The notes under the pieces were generated by a model. The model saw nothing but the letters and a program-made list of their open reading frames with translations, made no database searches and was not told the origin of the DNA. Below are positions 8,370 to 17,338 of a DNA stretch of 64,000 nucleotides, in pieces; position 1 is the first letter of the stretch; every line of letters begins with the position of its first letter. This stretch comes from Pantoea sp. SOD02 (lineage in GTDB: Bacteria; Pseudomonadota; Gammaproteobacteria; Enterobacterales; Enterobacteriaceae): the NCBI RefSeq assembly GCF_024707505.1, contig NZ_CP102604.1, forward strand, positions 2,108,001 through 2,172,000. Reading direction: 5' to 3'. A program made the position numbers and the translations under genes.

Positions 8370-9887
8370 TCATAGCTTAACGTGGCTGCGCATCATCAAA
8401 CGGAACAAACGCAGTCGTCCACGCATAAACCGCGCCTTTACCACCGCCTGGGCTTTGCCCTGATCGCCCAATGCCAGCGTCAGATCTTCGCCCGGTCGCC
8501 AGGCGGGCCAATCAACCTCTCCGGGTAAGTGCGCACTGAACTCGCTGACTTCCCGTGCGAAGGTGACCCAATAGGCGCTGACTGCGGCGGCGAACGCTTT
8601 ATCCTGCTCGCTGTAGCTGCGTTCCGCAGGCGGCGTTAGCGTATCCAGCGTGTTAAAGACATAAGGAATTTCATTGCCGTGCCAGGTGCCGTGCGGATAG
8701 AGATCGCGCGCGTTTTCGGAGACGTAATCGAACCAGTAACGCCATGCGGGCATGCCGATATTGTGCTGCGCCTGAGCGACCATCAACGGTAACACCGTGA
8801 ACGCCATATCGCGCGCCACCGCACGTCCCAGCAGCGCATCATCATGAATATCGTACAGCCATTTCATCAGACGATAACTGACGCGGTTCTTGCTACGCAT
8901 CTGCCGCAACACCGCCGTGGCATCCACGCCAAAATAGTCCAGCACGCTGGCTTCATCGCTGTTACTGCCAATCATTAATGGGATGCGATGCTGCTTACCA
9001 CTCATAAAGGTGGTTAACATCGGTTTTGGCAGCACCGCATCGCCGCTGATTGGCACTGGGCCGAGCGCCAGCGGGCGTTCTAACGGCCAGAATTGTTCAG
9101 CTGGCAGCTCACGCAACTGCTCGGCGCTGGCATCTTCGGGTAACGAAAAATGCGCCGCGACCTGCAAACCAATCTGTTGTGCCTGCTTTTGCGGGATGTC
9201 GGGCAAGCTGTAGGCGCTTTGTACGATGCCTTTGTGAAACAGGGCTTCAGAGAGCGGCGAGCAGCACAGCGATAACACGCTGCGCGCGCCGGAGGATTCA
9301 CCAAACAGCGTCACGTTATGACGATCGCCGCCAAAGGCAGGAATGTTGCGCTGAATCCACTGCAAGGCGGCAATTTGATCGAGTAAGGCAAAGTTGTTGA
9401 TCACGCGCCCGGCGGGATATTGCGCATCCAGCGCGGGATGAGAGAAGAAGCCGAAGTGGCCAAGGCGATAGTTGAGCGTTACGACCACCACGCCTTGCGC
9501 CGCCAGCGCTTTGCCGCGATAGGGATCGAGATTGCCCGCGCCGATGGCAAAACCGCCGCCGTGCAACCAGACCATCACCGGCAACGGCCGCGATGGCTCG
9601 ACATCCGGTGTCCAGATATTGAGGTAGAGACAATCTTCACTGAAGTGGCCGGGATCGCCACCGCCAGCGGCCACGCAATAGTCACGGTTCTGCCAGCTTG
9701 CCGCACCCCATTCGGTCGCGTCACGCACATCTTGCCACGGCTGAACCGGCTGCGGCGGTCGCCAGCGTAAAGAGCCAGTGGGTGCGGCTGCGTACGGTAT
9801 TCCTTTGAAGACAAAAAGATCTTCGTCCATCAGGCCTCTGAGTTCACCTTCTGCGGTCATGATCCTCAGACGTCGTTCATTTTTCAT
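8370..9887 (-). CDS. Type-B carboxylesterase / para-nitrobenzyl esterase family
   Basis: The product is a 505-residue alpha/beta-hydrolase of the carboxylesterase family. The oxyanion-hole HGGGF is at 109-113 and the nucleophile elbow GESSG at 196-200 gives catalytic Ser198. EDCLYLNIW (84-92) is the second family signature, and a C-terminal WHGNEIPYVF segment supplies the catalytic His. There is no signal peptide, so it is cytoplasmic. The substrate is unknown; relatives hydrolyse aryl or alkyl esters. The ATG at 9887 is preceded by CCCGAG and the upstream AGGGAA; a longer start 30 bases out is possible. No operon partner. Confidence 0.9.
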   Translation of the reverse strand: MKNERRLRIMTAEGELRGLMDEDLFVFKGIPYAAAPTGSLRWRPPQPVQPWQDVRDATEWGAASWQNRDYCVAAGGGDPGHFSEDCLYLNIWTPDVEPSRPLPVMVWLHGGGFAIGAGNLDPYRGKALAAQGVVVVTLNYRLGHFGFFSHPALDAQYPAGRVINNFALLDQIAALQWIQRNIPAFGGDRHNVTLFGESSGARSVLSLCCSPLSEALFHKGIVQSAYSLPDIPQKQAQQIGLQVAAHFSLPEDASAEQLRELPAEQFWPLERPLALGPVPISGDAVLPKPMLTTFMSGKQHRIPLMIGSNSDEASVLDYFGVDATAVLRQMRSKNRVSYRLMKWLYDIHDDALLGRAVARDMAFTVLPLMVAQAQHNIGMPAWRYWFDYVSENARDLYPHGTWHGNEIPYVFNTLDTLTPPAERSYSEQDKAFAAAVSAYWVTFAREVSEFSAHLPGEVDWPAWRPGEDLTLALGDQGKAQAVVKARFMRGRLRLFRLMMRSHVKL

Positions 9888-10079
9888 CTCGGGTTCCCTG
9901 ATAATGCATCGTTCCATTATTTGCAGGCCTTGGACGAATGTCCATGTTCTGAAAGCATTTGCAGATTATGCCGAACCGTGGCGCGATTCTTTGAACAACT
10001 TCATCAAATATTTTGGCTAACCCCATTGAGACCATTTGTTTTAAGGTTGCAAGTTAACCTGGCGCGACGGAGAAACACC

Positions 10080-10514
10080 ATGTTTGGTGGCATTAACCAG
10101 ATGTTCAACCGGATGTGCGATCACCCGGACTTCGGCAAACTGCTGTTACGCCTGACTTTTGGCGGATTGCTGCTGTTTCATGGGGCGTTCAAGGTAGTGC
10201 ATGGCGTGGGCTGGATTGCGCATATGCTCGCCGTCAAAGGGATGCCAGGTTTCATCGCTTACGGTGCTTACATCGGGGAAATAGCGGCACCGTTAATGGT
10301 GATCATCGGATTACTGACGCGCCCTGCGGCGTTCATTATTGCGGTGAACATGATTGTTGCGACACTGCTGGTAAAAATGGGCGCTGTCTGGCATCGCACA
10401 GATGTCGGTGCCTGGGCGCTGGAGACAGAAGCTCTTTACCTGCTGGGTGCGCTCGCCATTATGTTTTTGGGTGCCGGGAAGTACACGCTGGTGCGTGACT
10501 CGCGCTTGCAATAA
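10080..10514 (+). CDS. DoxX-family integral membrane protein (YphA/YqjF-like)
   Basis: The product is 144 residues with four predicted membrane helices (about 18-38, 52-75, 80-100 and 118-136) and the DoxX-type pattern of LLLRLTFGGLLLFHGAFK in helix 1. Members of this family are inner-membrane proteins linked to redox or thiol stress, but the function here is unknown. The start at 10080 is set by GGAG at 10069-10072. An upstream in-frame extension from 9921 looks non-coding. It is convergent with ydcJ, with a shared terminator between them. Confidence 0.85.
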   Translation: MFGGINQMFNRMCDHPDFGKLLLRLTFGGLLLFHGAFKVVHGVGWIAHMLAVKGMPGFIAYGAYIGEIAAPLMVIIGLLTRPAAFIIAVNMIVATLLVKMGAVWHRTDVGAWALETEALYLLGALAIMFLGAGKYTLVRDSRLQ

Positions 10515-10526
10515 CTAAAATAAAAG

Positions 10527-10556
10527 CAGCCGGTCTGCTGAATTTTAGACCGGCTG
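10527..10556. terminator. Bidirectional intrinsic terminator between doxX-like gene and ydcJ
   Basis: A perfect 10-bp stem (CAGCCGGTCT / AGACCGGCTG) encloses a 10-base loop between convergent genes. On the minus strand it is followed by CTTTTATTTTA, a good U-tract for ydcJ. On the plus strand the following run is weaker. Confidence 0.8.
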
Positions 10557-10565
10557 TAACATTTC

Positions 10566-11909
10566 TTACGCTACGCCACTGCGCTCAAGACTGCGCTGCT
10601 GCATCTGCTGATACAACGCCATCTCATCCTGCACAGCTGTACCTAGCGCGCTTTCAAAATCCGCCCGGCTGGCGTTACCCGCGCTGCGCGTTTGCGCCAC
10701 ATCGCCCAGATTTGACTGGAAAATCCCCGCTGCGCTCACCGGCAGGAAATCTTCGTAAACGATCGGTTCGGCGCTCAATCTCCCTTCTGCCAGCAACTGC
10801 GTCACGCTTTCGCCCGCGCGTGGCGGCGCTTGCTCACCTTTGTCGGTCAGGCGATAGCGGAACCACGCCAGCTGCTGTTCGCGCAAGGTCTCTTCGTCAT
10901 CGGGGAAGTCACTAAACACCGCGCTGAGATGTTGCTGGTGATGTTGGTTATCGCTGCCGGTACCGGCTTCGGCTAGCAGACGATCGTAGAGTTCGCGCCC
11001 TTTCGGCGTGAGCGCTGCGCCGCGCTGTTCAATCTCACCAAAGCGCGCGGTATGCGTGCCCGGCGTGCCATCATTAAAGTGCACCGCTTCTTCCAGGGCT
11101 TTGAAGCTGGTCTGGCGCAGCAGAATCGGCACCTTGCGCTGCGGCGGGCCTTCAATCAAGGTTTTGGGATCGATACCGCGCGAAGGCATCAGCGATTGCA
11201 CGCGGTCAATATCCAACGTGCGCGGTGTCAAATGATTGATGTGGCAACCGCGGAAACACACCACATCGGCAATCAGACGATGCTGTTGACTCAGCGCGCG
11301 ATAAGTGGCGCTGTCCACGGTGGTGTGCGCATGCCAGCGGAAAGTTTCCAGCGCTTCCTGCACGAAAGTCGCCGCATCCGCTGCGTTTAAGCCGCCCTGC
11401 TGTTGATGCTTAGCGATTAAGGCGCGGCAACCCGGCGTGAATATATCGCGCGCGGCGAGAATCGCAGCGGCCTTCTCGCGCAGCGCCGCATCATCAATCA
11501 GTTCGAGACGCAGCAGCGAGGTGAACACGCGGAACGGATTATGCCGCAACGCGCGGTCGCTAACCGGTCGAAACGCCGTGGAGTGCACCGGCACACCGGC
11601 TTGCGACAGATCGTAATATCCCACCGCTTCCATGCCCATCACGGCAAACATCTGGCGCAACGTGCTGAGTTCTTCAGCTTTGCCGACGCGAATCGCACCG
11701 TGACGCTCGACGCTGAGCCGGCTCAGTTCATCGGCGGCTGACAGACGGTTTTTTAACTCGGGATTGGCTTCCAGCGTACGTTCATTAACGGCGGTGACCA
11801 ACTGCGTCAGCGTGCCGTATTGCGGCACTTCCTGCTGATACATGGCCGACATTGCCTGCGAGAACAGCGTGCGGATGGCATCGCTGCTGAGAAAGTTTGG
11901 CATCATCAT
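10566..11909 (-). CDS. ydcJ: YdcJ / HglS-like 2-oxoadipate dioxygenase/decarboxylase (DUF1338)
   Basis: The product is about 447 residues, matching E. coli YdcJ in length and sequence (FSQAMSAMYQQEVPQYGTL near the N-terminus, RHGAIRVG near residue 70). HglS/YdcJ proteins are non-haem Fe(II) enzymes with a VOC-like fold. They convert 2-oxoadipate to D-2-hydroxyglutarate with loss of CO2 in a lysine-degradation route. The His in RHGAIR is a metal-ligand candidate; the other His and Glu ligands (FRGCHINHLTPR and the FGEIEQRG region) are also present. Several start codons are stacked (GTG ATG ATG ATG at 11912-11901); AAGG directly upstream favours one of the later ATGs. No other lysine-catabolism gene is adjacent. 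Confidence 0.88.
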   Translation of the reverse strand: MMMPNFLSSDAIRTLFSQAMSAMYQQEVPQYGTLTQLVTAVNERTLEANPELKNRLSAADELSRLSVERHGAIRVGKAEELSTLRQMFAVMGMEAVGYYDLSQAGVPVHSTAFRPVSDRALRHNPFRVFTSLLRLELIDDAALREKAAAILAARDIFTPGCRALIAKHQQQGGLNAADAATFVQEALETFRWHAHTTVDSATYRALSQQHRLIADVVCFRGCHINHLTPRTLDIDRVQSLMPSRGIDPKTLIEGPPQRKVPILLRQTSFKALEEAVHFNDGTPGTHTARFGEIEQRGAALTPKGRELYDRLLAEAGTGSDNQHHQQHLSAVFSDFPDDEETLREQQLAWFRYRLTDKGEQAPPRAGESVTQLLAEGRLSAEPIVYEDFLPVSAAGIFQSNLGDVAQTRSAGNASRADFESALGTAVQDEMALYQQMQQRSLERSGVA

Positions 11910-11991
11910 CACCTTGGGCTTACGGGTTGTTGCTACTGTAGATCAACCCTTTAGCGGCGGGTAACAATTTCATGGAACTGTGATCGCCTTG

Positions 11992-13326
11992 TCACTCAGT
12001 GAGGTTTGACTGGTCACCAAAGCGACATTTCAGCACCAGCATGATGGTGGTTAATACCGCAGGAATCGCCAGCAGCAGGAAGATTTGACTGAACGTCCAG
12101 CCGAGCGTTAACAACTCGGCACCCACAAAGGCGCTGATGATGGCACCGATGCGGCCAACGCCATGCATCCAGCTGGAGCCGGTGGCTCGAGCGTGTGTTG
12201 GATAATAACTGGCGGAGAGCGCATTCATGCCGGTGTTGGCACCGTTAAAACAGAAGCCGCTGCAGAAAGCGATGGCGCTCATTAAGCCAACCTGCGCAGG
12301 AGAAAAACCCAGCGCCACAATGGCAATGCCGCCGCAGAAATAGATCACCGCCAGTGCCAGATTGGCGTTGATGCGATCCATCAACCAACCAGCAAACAGC
12401 GAACCAATGGTTCCACCGGCCTGATACATCGCCGTGACAATCGCCGCTTCCGTCACCGACATGCCAAGCGTGCTGATCAGCGAAGGCATCCAGCTGCCAA
12501 TCAGGTAAACGAGGAACAGCCCCATAAAGTAGCCACCCCACAACATCAAACTGCCAAACAGATAGCGGCGCGACACCACGGTTGCAACCGAACCTTTGCG
12601 TGCGGTTGGCAGTTCAGTGCTTTGGTAATGGCTGCCAGGCTGCACTGTGCCGGGCAACATACGTTCGAGGATGGCGTGAATATGTGCGGCAGGCGCACGA
12701 CGGCTAATCAGAAAGCGTACCGATTCCGGTAAGCCGCGCACTAAAAAGGGCAGCACCAACAGCGGCAGCACGCCACCCATCAGCATAACGGAGTGCCAGT
12801 CATAACGCGGCAACAACCACGAAGCGGCAAAGCCACCGGTTGCGGCACCAAAGGTAAAGCCGCAGAACACCACGGTAATAATGAAGGAGCGGCGGCGTTC
12901 GGGCGCGTATTCGGCCACCAGAGTGCCAACGTTAGGCATGGCGGCGCCGAGCCCTAAGCCGGTGAGAAAGCGGAACAGCATCATCTGTTCGATGTTCTGC
13001 GCCATCGCCGTGGCCAGCGTCCACAGGCCGAAGAACAATACGCTGATCAGGATCATCACGCGGCGACCATAGCGATCGGCCAGCGGTCCAGCGACCATCG
13101 CACCTAATGCCAGACCAATCAACGCCGCGCTGATCACCAGGCCGAGTTGATGATTAGTCACGCCCCAACTGGCTTTTAGCGTGGGCGCAATAAATCCCAT
13201 TAGCGCAATGTCCATGCCGTCCAGCGCCACTACCACGAAGCACAGCGCGATTAAGCGCTTCTGCCAGCTGCTAAGCGCACTCTTATTGATAAGCTGGCGA
13301 ACGTCTACTGCTTCAACGCTGGTCAC
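11992..13326 (-). CDS. MFS transporter, aromatic acid:H+ symporter (AAHS) family
   Basis: The product is 444 residues with 12 predicted membrane helices. The MFS signature GPLADRYGRR is in loop 2-3, and DGMDIALMGFIAP in helix 1 is typical of PcaK/BenK/MhpT aromatic-acid symporters. It should import a benzoate-, protocatechuate- or phenylpropanoate-type acid with protons. The GTG at 13326 has AGGAG seven bases upstream. It is divergent from a PcaQ-like LysR gene, the arrangement expected of a regulator and its target transporter. No aromatic-ring catabolic genes are in the window, so the substrate pathway must be elsewhere. Confidence 0.88.
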   Translation of the reverse strand: MTSVEAVDVRQLINKSALSSWQKRLIALCFVVVALDGMDIALMGFIAPTLKASWGVTNHQLGLVISAALIGLALGAMVAGPLADRYGRRVMILISVLFFGLWTLATAMAQNIEQMMLFRFLTGLGLGAAMPNVGTLVAEYAPERRRSFIITVVFCGFTFGAATGGFAASWLLPRYDWHSVMLMGGVLPLLVLPFLVRGLPESVRFLISRRAPAAHIHAILERMLPGTVQPGSHYQSTELPTARKGSVATVVSRRYLFGSLMLWGGYFMGLFLVYLIGSWMPSLISTLGMSVTEAAIVTAMYQAGGTIGSLFAGWLMDRINANLALAVIYFCGGIAIVALGFSPAQVGLMSAIAFCSGFCFNGANTGMNALSASYYPTHARATGSSWMHGVGRIGAIISAFVGAELLTLGWTFSQIFLLLAIPAVLTTIMLVLKCRFGDQSNLTE

Positions 13327-13647
13327 GTAACGACTCCTGCACTTTTACCGTTTAGGGCATCAGTTTTAGTAAAAAAAACGGCGCTTATCATAGCTCATCG
13401 TTAACAATATCGGGCACTGTTTTTGGATGTAATTGAGAATTATTCAACATTTACCGAATTATGTTGTTGATTTTACGTGACCTAAATATTCGGCAAAAAG
13501 TGTCATTTGCAGCATTACGCTTAAATTCAGCAGGTTAGGTATAAAGGTTGTGTCGCGGCATTTTTGTTAATATAAATTTGCAGGCAAGTTAACATAATTA
13601 ACGTTTCCTCATTGCTGCTTCTCGTCATAACTCATTATGTTGGGCGT
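13327..13647. promoter_or_regulatory. Divergent AT-rich regulatory region (AAHS transporter / PcaQ-like regulator)
   Basis: This 321-base gap has no credible gene. It is AT-rich, and 13588-13602 holds the inverted repeat GTTAA-N5-TTAAC, close to the LysR-type T-N11-A pattern and near the regulator start. This is a candidate operator; promoters for both genes should lie here. Confidence 0.5.
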
Positions 13648-14568
13648 ATGGACAAAAATATCCTTTTCAATCAGCGCATTCGCTTGCGTCATTTACATAC
13701 CTTTGTGGCGGTGGCGCAGCAAGGCACGCTCGGTCGTGCCGCTGAAACGCTCAATCTGAGCCAGCCTGCTTTGTCGAAAACACTGAATGAGCTGGAAGAG
13801 CTGGCCGGCGCGCGGCTGTTTGAGCGCGGACGGCTCGGCGCTCAGCTCACCACGCTTGGCGAACAGTTTCTGATTCATGCGGTGAAAGTGCTGGATGCAC
13901 TCAATCATGCGGGTCAGAGCTTTAACGCACAGCAGCCTGGCCGGCCGGTGGTGATTCGACTCGGTGCGCTGACTACCGCTGCGATGGGCATGCTGCCGCA
14001 AATTCTCGATCGCTTCCATGAACAGCAACCCAATACCACGGTGCAGGTCGCAACGTTGCACAATAACGTGCTGTTGGCCGGTTTACGTGCCGGTGAGTTT
14101 GATGTTGGCATTGGTCGGATGGCGGATAGCGACATGATGGCCGGACTGACCTATGAATTGCTGTTTCTGGAATCACTCAAACTGGTGGTGCGCCCGGATC
14201 ATCCACTGTTAAGCGAAAACGTTATGCTGTCGCGCGCGATGCAATGGCCAGTGGTGATTTCGCCGGAAGGCACCGCACCGCGCCGTATCGCTCAGCATAT
14301 GCTGAATGAGCAAGGTTGTACCTTGCCAGCAAACTGCGTCGAAACCTCATCGACATCGCTGGCGCGCCAGCTGGCGCTGCGTTACGACTATGTGTGGTTT
14401 GTGCCTTCCGGCGCCATTAAAGAAGATTTAAATCACGATGCGTTATGCGCGCTACCGATTGCCTCGCCGGGGCCAGGCGAACCGGTTGGCATTATTACGC
14501 GCAGCGGCAGCCCGCTAAGCTTAAGCGCCGAAGTGTTGATGGCGACCATACGTAAATTCCACAGTTAA
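13648..14568 (+). CDS. LysR-type regulator, PcaQ-like
   Basis: The product is 306 residues. The winged helix-turn-helix is at about residues 10-70 (RLRHLHTFVAVAQQGTLGRA, LSQPALSKTLNELEE, FERGRLGAQLT), followed by an effector domain with the HPLL and EGTAPRRIA features of the PcaQ/GbpR branch. PcaQ proteins activate protocatechuate genes in response to beta-carboxymuconate-type intermediates. The neighbouring divergent AAHS transporter supports an aromatic-acid role. The ATG at 13648 lacks a strong ribosome-binding site; a TTG 36 bases upstream is a poorer alternative. Its stop overlaps the convergent smrA stop. Confidence 0.85.
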   Translation: MDKNILFNQRIRLRHLHTFVAVAQQGTLGRAAETLNLSQPALSKTLNELEELAGARLFERGRLGAQLTTLGEQFLIHAVKVLDALNHAGQSFNAQQPGRPVVIRLGALTTAAMGMLPQILDRFHEQQPNTTVQVATLHNNVLLAGLRAGEFDVGIGRMADSDMMAGLTYELLFLESLKLVVRPDHPLLSENVMLSRAMQWPVVISPEGTAPRRIAQHMLNEQGCTLPANCVETSSTSLARQLALRYDYVWFVPSGAIKEDLNHDALCALPIASPGPGEPVGIITRSGSPLSLSAEVLMATIRKFHS

Positions 14569-15131
14569 CGACTGTGTTTGGCATGACGTTCACGGTTCTC
14601 AAGGCGCGCCTGTTCGGTTTTACGTAAACCGACATAGAGCGCGCCCGCCCCGCCATCTTTCGGCTGCGCCGTGCAAAAGGTCTGCACCTCTGCAAACTCC
14701 TGCAACCATCGCGCCACATAGCTGCGCACAATGTTGGCGTGCGACTCATCGTCACGCCCTTTGCCATGAATGATCAGCAGATTGCGCAATCCATGCTTGT
14801 TGGCTTGTTGCAAAAAGCTGAACAGCGCCTGACGGCAGGTTTCAACCGGTTGACGCAGCAGATTAAGGCTGGCTTCGGGCGGATATTTGCCCAGCCGCAG
14901 CTTATCCAGCACGCCTTGCTGTACGCCCTCAACCTTAAACTCCAGTGGTGTTGTCAGCGGAACGATGTCGAGAAAGCCACGTGTGAGGAAATTTTCCTGC
15001 TCGTCACTTTCCTGCGGCGCGCGCGGCGCTTTAGGCGAAGGGGCGCGTAGCCATTGGGTGTTAGCGCAGTTTTTTAATGGTGTCACATCACCCATGGCAT
15101 CGCGGAAAAGGTCTTCATCATCAAGGTTCAT
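14565..15131 (-). CDS. smrA: SmrA, Smr-domain DNA endonuclease family protein
   Basis: The product is 188 residues. A variable N-terminal region is followed by a C-terminal Smr domain at about 85-170, with the LLIIHGKGR signature and ARWLQEF. Smr domains resemble the C-terminal nicking domain of MutS2; E. coli SmrA (YdaL) has nicking endonuclease activity in vitro and its cellular role is unsettled. The ATG at 15131 follows AGAGGAA. In E. coli smrA also lies near fnr, so the position is conserved. Confidence 0.9.
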   Translation of the reverse strand: MNLDDEDLFRDAMGDVTPLKNCANTQWLRAPSPKAPRAPQESDEQENFLTRGFLDIVPLTTPLEFKVEGVQQGVLDKLRLGKYPPEASLNLLRQPVETCRQALFSFLQQANKHGLRNLLIIHGKGRDDESHANIVRSYVARWLQEFAEVQTFCTAQPKDGGAGALYVGLRKTEQARLENRERHAKHSR

Positions 15132-15393
15132 GGTGTTTCCTCTCGCCTGGTATTTACCTGAGCGTCCAATTCGACGCCAAAGCAAAAGAGTAGCAAAGGA
15201 TTATTGGCAAAACATCTGTCACTTTTTGCGCTGTATTAAGCTGTGTCTAACTGTAAACCTGGCAACAAAACGTTCCAGATCAATAAATGCCCTTGAGCCA
15301 GAGCAGCGCAAACCGTGTAATACCTGACATTTGTGGGGTTTTAAGGACATTTACTGCTCGGATGAGTTCCCTTCGCTTAGAAAAATGTTAAAA

Positions 15394-15407
15394 TTGACCG
15401 CAGTCAA
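15394..15407 (+). promoter_or_regulatory. FNR box upstream of fnr
   Basis: TTGACCGCAGTCAA matches the FNR consensus TTGAT-N4-ATCAA in 8 of 10 fixed positions and is a perfect palindrome. It lies 21-34 bases before the fnr start codon, at the expected promoter or start region. This fits the known anaerobic negative autoregulation of fnr. Confidence 0.8.
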
Positions 15408-15427
15408 TAATCATCGAGCGTAACTAT

Positions 15428-16180
15428 ATGATCCAGGAAAAACGCAGCATTCGACGTATTCAGTCTGGCGGTTGTGCCATCCATTGTCAGGATTGCAGTA
15501 TCAGCCAATTGTGTATTCCCTTCACGCTGAACGAGCACGAACTGGATCAGCTGGATAACATCATTGAGCGCAAAAAGCCGATTCAGAAAGGCCAGACGCT
15601 GTTCAAAGCCGGTGATGAACTGAAATCGCTTTACGCAATCCGCTCCGGCACTATCAAAAGCTACACCATCACTGAACAAGGCGACGAGCAAATTACTGGC
15701 TTCCATCTGGCAGGCGATTTGGTCGGTTTTGACGCCATTGTCGGTGCAAAACATCCAAGCTTTGCGCAAGCGCTGGAAACCGCGATGGTGTGCGAAATCC
15801 CGTTTGAAACCCTCGACGATCTCTCCGGTAAAATGCCGGCGCTGCGTCAACAGATGATGCGTTTGATGAGCGGTGAAATCAAAGGCGATCAGGATATGAT
15901 TCTGCTGCTGTCGAAGAAAAACGCGGAAGAGCGTCTGGCGGCGTTTGTCTGGAATCTGTCGCGCCGTTTCGGACAGCGCGGTTTCTCACAGCGTGAATTC
16001 CGTCTGACCATGACGCGTGGCGACATTGGTAACTATTTGGGACTAACCGTAGAAACCATTAGCCGTCTGCTGGGTCGCTTCCAGAAAAGTGGCATGCTGG
16101 CCGTTAAAGGCAAATATATCACCATCGAGAACCACGCTTTGCTGGCAGAATTAGCTGGCCAGACCGAACAAGCCGCGTGA
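15428..16180 (+). CDS. fnr: Fumarate/nitrate reduction regulator Fnr
   Basis: The product is a 250-residue global anaerobic regulator of the CRP/FNR family, the same length as E. coli Fnr and almost identical. The oxygen-sensing [4Fe-4S] ligands Cys20, Cys23, Cys29 and Cys122 are all present. A cyclic-nucleotide-binding-like beta-roll is at about 30-150, the dimerisation helix at 140-165, and the DNA-recognition helix carries Glu209, Ser212 and Arg213 ([11 protein letters not shown]). It activates anaerobic respiration and represses aerobic functions, including fnrS activation in this window. It is followed by uspE, as in E. coli. Confidence 0.99.
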   Translation: MIQEKRSIRRIQSGGCAIHCQDCSISQLCIPFTLNEHELDQLDNIIERKKPIQKGQTLFKAGDELKSLYAIRSGTIKSYTITEQGDEQITGFHLAGDLVGFDAIVGAKHPSFAQALETAMVCEIPFETLDDLSGKMPALRQQMMRLMSGEIKGDQDMILLLSKKNAEERLAAFVWNLSRRFGQRGFSQREFRLTMTRGDIGNYLGLTVETISRLLGRFQKSGMLAVKGKYITIENHALLAELAGQTEQAA

Positions 16181-16187
16181 TTCTGTG

Positions 16188-16219
16188 CCGGGTTAATAAA
16201 AGTTATTTTATTGATCCGG
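16188..16219 (+). terminator. Imperfect inverted repeat after fnr
   Basis: CCGGGTTAATAAAA and TTTTATTGATCCGG form an imperfect 14-bp stem with a 4-base loop in the fnr-uspE gap, eight bases past the fnr stop. There is no clean U-tract beyond it, so it is at best a weak terminator or an RNA-stability element. Confidence 0.4.
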
Positions 16220-16298
16220 CAACAACTTTTCCGCTTCTGCCCTGTCCAAACTTAGGCTATCTTTAATCCAACTTGCTTTGGTTTTAGGAGATCGGCCT

Positions 16299-17255
16299 AT
16301 GTCTCGGTACCAAAATATTCTGGTGGCTATTGATGCCCAGCAGGACGATCAGCCCGCGCTGCGTCGTGCGGTTTATCTCAATCAACGTATCGGCGGAAAA
16401 ATCAAAGCTTTCCTGCCTATTTACGACTTCTCATATGAAATGACCACGCTGCTGTCGCCCGACGAGCGCTCCAATATGCGCAAAGGGGTGATCAGCCAAC
16501 GTACCGAATGGATCCGCCAACAGGCCCAGGCATATATTGAGGCTGGCGTTGAAATTGAAATCAAAGTGGTTTGGCACAACCGTCCGTATGAAGCCATCAT
16601 TCAGGAAATTATGGCGCATCAGCATGATTTAGTGCTGAAAATGGCGCACCAGCACGATCGTCTGGAAGCGGTGATATTTACTCCGACGGATTGGCATCTG
16701 CTGCGTAAATGCCCTTGCCCGGTGTGGATGGTGAAAGATCAGGCATGGCCTGAAGGCGGCAAAGCGGTGGTGGCGGTCAATCTCGCCAGCGAAGAGCCGC
16801 ATCATGATGAGCTCAATCAGAAGCTGATTCGTGAAACCACGCTGCTTGCCGAGATGGTGAATCACACCGAAGTGCATTTGGTCGGTGCTTATCCCATCAC
16901 GCCAATCAACATTGCTATCGAACTGCCGGACTTTGATCCGAGCGTTTATAACGACGCAATTCGCGGCCAGCATTTAGTGGCGATGAAAGCGCTGCGACAA
17001 AAATTCTCAATCGGTGAAGAGTTCACTCATGTGGCAAAAGGTTTGCCCGAGGAAGTGATTCCTGATATCGCTTCGCATCTGGATGCTGGCATTGTGGTGC
17101 TCGGCACCATCGGCCGTACTGGTTTGTCAGCTGCGTTCCTGGGTAACACCGCGGAACAAGTGATCGATCATCTGCGCTGTGATTTGCTGGCGATCAAGCC
17201 AGACGATTTCAAATCGCCGATTGATTACGATGACGAAGAAGATGAAGACGATTGA
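16299..17255 (+). CDS. uspE: Universal stress protein E
   Basis: The product is 318 residues with two tandem Usp domains (about 3-155 and 165-305), each an alpha/beta nucleotide-binding-like fold. The ends [13 protein letters not shown]...[13 protein letters not shown] and [27 protein letters not shown] match UspE, with the GxxGxT/S...GNTAEQVI phosphate-loop pattern in domain 2. UspE contributes to resistance to DNA damage and oxidative stress and to motility/adhesion balance in E. coli. The ATG at 16299 follows AGGAG. The C-terminal tail is strongly acidic (DDEEDEDD). Confidence 0.97.
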   Translation: MSRYQNILVAIDAQQDDQPALRRAVYLNQRIGGKIKAFLPIYDFSYEMTTLLSPDERSNMRKGVISQRTEWIRQQAQAYIEAGVEIEIKVVWHNRPYEAIIQEIMAHQHDLVLKMAHQHDRLEAVIFTPTDWHLLRKCPCPVWMVKDQAWPEGGKAVVAVNLASEEPHHDELNQKLIRETTLLAEMVNHTEVHLVGAYPITPINIAIELPDFDPSVYNDAIRGQHLVAMKALRQKFSIGEEFTHVAKGLPEEVIPDIASHLDAGIVVLGTIGRTGLSAAFLGNTAEQVIDHLRCDLLAIKPDDFKSPIDYDDEEDEDD

Positions 17256-17258
17256 TTA

Positions 17259-17338
17259 AAAAAAGAGCGGCTCACAATGGCCGCCCTTTCTATATTTACT
17301 CAGGGCGGTGAGTCACATCACCGCCCTTCTTTTTTACA
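17259..17338. terminator. Back-to-back terminators between uspE and pntB
   Basis: Two hairpins occupy this convergent gap. The right one, AGGGCGGTGA with TCACCGCCCT (about 17301-17327), is followed on the plus strand by TTCTTTTTT and should end uspE transcripts. The left one, GGGCGGC with GCCGCTC (about 17268-17287, one G-T pair), is followed on the minus strand by a run of seven T and should end pntAB. Confidence 0.8.

Noticed and set aside
9921..10079. N-terminal extension of the DoxX-like protein
   Set aside because: The extension is Cys/Arg-rich, has no ribosome-binding site, and GGAG sits before the ATG at 10080.
14569..15427. McaS sRNA, encoded near smrA (ydaL) in E. coli
   Set aside because: smrA and the LysR gene converge with overlapping stops, and the smrA-fnr gap shows no McaS-like sequence.
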